This document shows positions 61,841 to 64,000 of a DNA stretch of 64,000 nucleotides, one piece after another. The notes under the pieces are model-generated. The model made no database searches and had not been told where the DNA came from. It saw nothing but the letters and a program-made list of their open reading frames with translations. Made by a program: the position numbers and the translations under genes. The DNA is from G965216695 sp965216695. GTDB taxonomy: Bacteria > Pseudomonadota > Gammaproteobacteria > Pseudomonadales > Azotimanducaceae. Each line of letters starts with the position of its first letter. Position 1 is the first letter of the stretch. Location of the stretch: assembly GCA_965216695.1 (NCBI GenBank), contig OZ244212.1, positions 2,728,001 through 2,792,000 on the forward strand. Direction: 5' to 3'.

Positions 61841-62914
61841 ATGAAAACTTTTGTTTTCCCAGACACAAAATTAGTCGCACTCATTCTAATCACTGGGGGG
61901 ATGGTTCTCGGATCAGTAGGGATCAGTGCAGATGGAACTAAGTGGGAGATAAACCCGCGAACAGTCCCGATTCCGATGGGTGCGAGTCAGCAATTGCAAG
62001 TATCACTTGCGGCGACGCCTGCACCTGATGTTGAGGCGCGTAAAAAAGTGGCTGACACGGATATCGATTGGATGGCGTTGATCGAGCAAAGAGCTAACGC
62101 GACTCCTCTCGACTTGCCAACGCTTTCGAAGCAGCTTGATCTAACGATCAAAGCTGATGAGATTGAAGATGTAAAGGTTTATCGCGTGGTGCCAAATGAT
62201 CCAGATCCTTCATTCAAGGATCGCGTATTCCTCAATGTTCATGGTGGTTCCTATGTCTTTGGTGGAGGTGTTGCCAGCGTGGGAGAAGCCGCGGTCATTG
62301 CCAACAGAGCAAAAATAGCGGTGCTGTCCGTCGATTATCGAATGCCACCAAACCACCCTTTCCCCGCCGCTGTAGAGGATACGGTGATTGTGTATAAACA
62401 CTTGCTGAAAAGCCTACCGGGCAAAGCAATAGCAATTGGGGGTACCTCTGCCGGAGGCGGCTTGGCATTGTCGGCAGTCCATCGTTTCATTGCCTTAAAA
62501 CTCGACGTGCCGGGCGCTATTTACGGAGGGACACCCTGGGCTGATCTGACCAAAACAGGTGATTCGCTGTTTACCAATGAAGGGATTGATCGTGTGCTCG
62601 TAACCTACGACGGTACGCTTGGCGCCGCCGCCCGGTTGTATGCAAATGGCCATGATCTGCAAGATCCGCTGATTTCACCAGTCTATGGGGACTTCAAGGG
62701 ATTTCCCCCAACCTATCTGGTCACAGGTACGCGCGATATGTTTTTGAGTGATACTGTGCGTACGCATCGTAAGCTGCGAAATGCAGGCGTCATCGCAGAC
62801 CTCAATGTGTATGAAGGCATGTCTCACGCGGGGTATTTAGTGGTCCCGAATTCCCCAGAGTCCGTGCAGGTGTACGCGGAGTTAAGAGATTTTTTGAAGC
62901 AACACTTGCACTGA
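61841..62914 (+). CDS. Exported HSL-type alpha/beta hydrolase (esterase)
   Basis: This 357-residue enzyme has a signal peptide, the oxyanion-hole NVHGGSYVFG with HGG at 134-136, the nucleophile Ser203 in GGTSAGGG, Asp299 in TGTRDMFLSD and His329 in GMSHAGY. These are marks of the hormone-sensitive-lipase family. It follows the second beta-lactamase-like gene by 25 bases and is probably its partner in breaking the imported compound. Confidence 0.92.
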   Translation: MKTFVFPDTKLVALILITGGMVLGSVGISADGTKWEINPRTVPIPMGASQQLQVSLAATPAPDVEARKKVADTDIDWMALIEQRANATPLDLPTLSKQLDLTIKADEIEDVKVYRVVPNDPDPSFKDRVFLNVHGGSYVFGGGVASVGEAAVIANRAKIAVLSVDYRMPPNHPFPAAVEDTVIVYKHLLKSLPGKAIAIGGTSAGGGLALSAVHRFIALKLDVPGAIYGGTPWADLTKTGDSLFTNEGIDRVLVTYDGTLGAAARLYANGHDLQDPLISPVYGDFKGFPPTYLVTGTRDMFLSDTVRTHRKLRNAGVIADLNVYEGMSHAGYLVVPNSPESVQVYAELRDFLKQHLH

Positions 62915-63094
62915 TCTCATCGCCATAGGAGATTTTCTGGGGAAAAACGCAATCCGCGATTCGATTTCATTTGATCACAACCTTGTAAAAGTTGTTCGAT
63001 AATTTTTGCGACCTTAAGCGATTGCACCTTTCTACTGATCTACTGATAGATTGGGCTAGACAAGCGGTGAATAAAAACCGTCATAGCCTGTTCA

Positions 63095-63180
63095 TTGCAC
63101 ACTGGGGCATGCTGCAAATCGAAGCAACGTAAAAAGCTTGAGCGGATTTGTCGCTACGTCACTCGAACTAGTCTCGATAC
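63095..63180 (+). pseudogene. IS91-family (Y2) transposase remnant
   Basis: The translation HTGACCKSKQRKKLERICRYVTR resembles the conserved KLERLCRYITRPA segment of IS91/IS801-type transposases. It is an isolated piece with no start and breaks off soon after; nothing else of the gene is seen. The match is by eye and short. Confidence 0.45.
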
Positions 63181-63623
63181 ACCTACGATGATGGCACGAC
63201 CCCTATCGATCTCAGTCCACTCGAATTCGTCGGCCGCCTGCGAGGAGCGCGGATACCTAGCACCTACGGTCATCGGATTTTTTAGTCCAAACTGGTTGGA
63301 TATAGGTAGGCGGGGGATGTTTTCGACGTTTTGGCTCCGTGTTGCAATTCCTGTTGCAATAGTCCTCAACTACTCGATCAATCGAAGCCCCTAGTCTTTC
63401 GCACTAATCTTTAAGTCATTGTTGTGGCTTGTTATGAAGTTTTGGCAGTTGTTGTCTTCACTGCCTTTGGGGGTCAAGTGTGGTTAGCAACGAGCAAATC
63501 CGTCGCCGCCGCGCCTTTTGTGCATTGCAGAAGCGAAAGCTCTATTGCCGCCGTTGCCGGGCTAGTGGATGGAACTGGCCCTTTGACTTCAATTGGCCGA
63601 TCAGAGCCTGTTGATTACTGCTT

Positions 63624-63687
63624 TTGAACGTCGGCTTTGTGGCCAAGCTCAAGTAGATTCTAGAATATCTCCAAAGCCGCCGTTCAA
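63624..63687. repeat. Interrupted inverted repeat with a palindromic loop
   Basis: TTGAACGTCGGCTTTG (63624-63639) pairs with CAAAGCCGCCGTTCAA (63672-63687) at 15 of 16 positions. The 32-base loop contains the palindrome ATTCTAGAAT. A third related core, GACCCACAGCCGACATT, lies at about 63713-63729. Such TCGGCTTTGGG units recur in other gammaproteobacterial genomes as far as I recall, so a small mobile repeat is likely. Confidence 0.6.
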
Positions 63688-63792
63688 TTTTGGTTTGTGA
63701 CCGGCAAAAATCGACCCACAGCCGACATTGGATTGCTTCCAATGCCAGTGACACAGTCTTACGATCCGTAATTCAATTAGTAGGGATTTGAT

Positions 63793-64000
63793 GTGCTGCG
63801 TGTAATCGTCCTATGCCTGTCGCTGCTACTGCTAAGTGGAATGACTTCTTGTGGGCCGCACCTTCAGCAAAGAGATATTGTCGCCTTTGAACTAGCTGTT
63901 CCAGATCGATACTTCAGCAGCAACACGGAAATCGATCTCTTTACCAACCGCATTGCAGAATATCTAGTCAAAGCGGGATTCAACAAAGGCCCTAACTATC
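63793..64000 (+). CDS. Putative lipoprotein, cut by the window edge
   Basis: A GTG at 63793 opens a frame that runs off the window: MLRVIVLCLSLLLLSGMTSC, then GPHLQQRDIVAFELAVPDRY. The hydrophobic core and Cys near residue 20 fit a lipoprotein signal. The ribosome-binding site TAGGGA lies about 8 bases upstream. The visible 69 residues show no family. Confidence 0.6.
   Translation, partial: MLRVIVLCLSLLLLSGMTSCGPHLQQRDIVAFELAVPDRYFSSNTEIDLFTNRIAEYLVKAGFNKGPNY

Larger units (their letters stand above)
62915..63792. other. Intergenic stretch with mobile-element debris
   Basis: No complete gene is supported in these 878 bases. They hold a short IS91-like transposase remnant near 63095, and an inverted-repeat element near 63620-63740. 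Small open frames there lack codon bias and ribosome-binding sites and are not called. Confidence 0.55.

Noticed and set aside
63424..63627. Small open frame MACYEVLAVVVF...
   Set aside because: No ribosome-binding site, lies across the inverted-repeat element and shows no homology that I can recognise.

Overview
The window is a GC-rich chromosomal segment of a gammaproteobacterium. The first 19.4 kb carries conserved housekeeping blocks in the order usual for that class: coaBC / radC-rpmB-rpmG-mutM, coaD-rsmD / ftsY-ftsE-ftsX-rpoH, then hemW-rdgB-DUF4426-metW-metX-yggT-proC-yggS / pilT-pilU. The second block has the same order as I remember it from Pseudomonas. Many TonB-dependent receptors and secreted hydrolases further on suggest a free-living (marine or soil) heterotroph. 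Genus and species cannot be told from the sequence alone.

Layout. (1) 1-19.4 kb: core genes, mostly overlapping or closely spaced. A long perfect palindrome sits at the 3' end of coaBC, and a CIRCE operator sits over the promoter of rpoH. (2) 19.4-29.46 kb: a lower-GC island of about 10 kb, bounded by identical 34-bp direct repeats. The left copy contains the last codons of pilU. Inside are an IS3 remnant, an AraC regulator, an operon of small secreted proteins and lipoproteins, an RND efflux pair and a potassium-channel-like protein. (3) 29.5-37.2 kb: a sulfatase, a Tat-type FAD amine oxidase, a TonB-dependent receptor, an AraC regulator and a cytochrome P450, which look like a locus for uptake and oxidation of an organic compound. 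(4) 37.2-38.2 kb: an XRE/nucleotidyltransferase pair of toxin-antitoxin type with a palindromic operator. (5) 38.3-51.4 kb: a run of exported proteins, many with little known function: an SGNH hydrolase, a secreted protein of unknown fold, a Gly/Ser-rich secreted protein, a clostripain-like peptidase and a thioredoxin fusion. These are followed by a two-component system and an exported Sel1/coiled-coil/caspase protein. (6) 51.9-62.9 kb: an ECF sigma factor, FecR anti-sigma and TonB receptor with an STN signalling domain, then a PhyH-type dioxygenase, a small protein, a GPH-type symporter, two beta-lactamase-fold hydrolases and an HSL-type esterase. (7) 62.9-64.0 kb: decayed mobile DNA, an inverted-repeat element and the start of a lipoprotein gene cut by the window edge.

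How they fit together. The core blocks serve translation, coenzyme A synthesis, membrane targeting, cell division, heat shock, methionine and proline synthesis and twitching motility. The accessory half is dominated by envelope functions. The most system-like parts are the sigma/FecR/receptor locus with its hydrolases (an apparently self-sensing uptake and ester-cleavage module), the two-component system next to an exported caspase-like protein, and the island inserted at the end of pilU.
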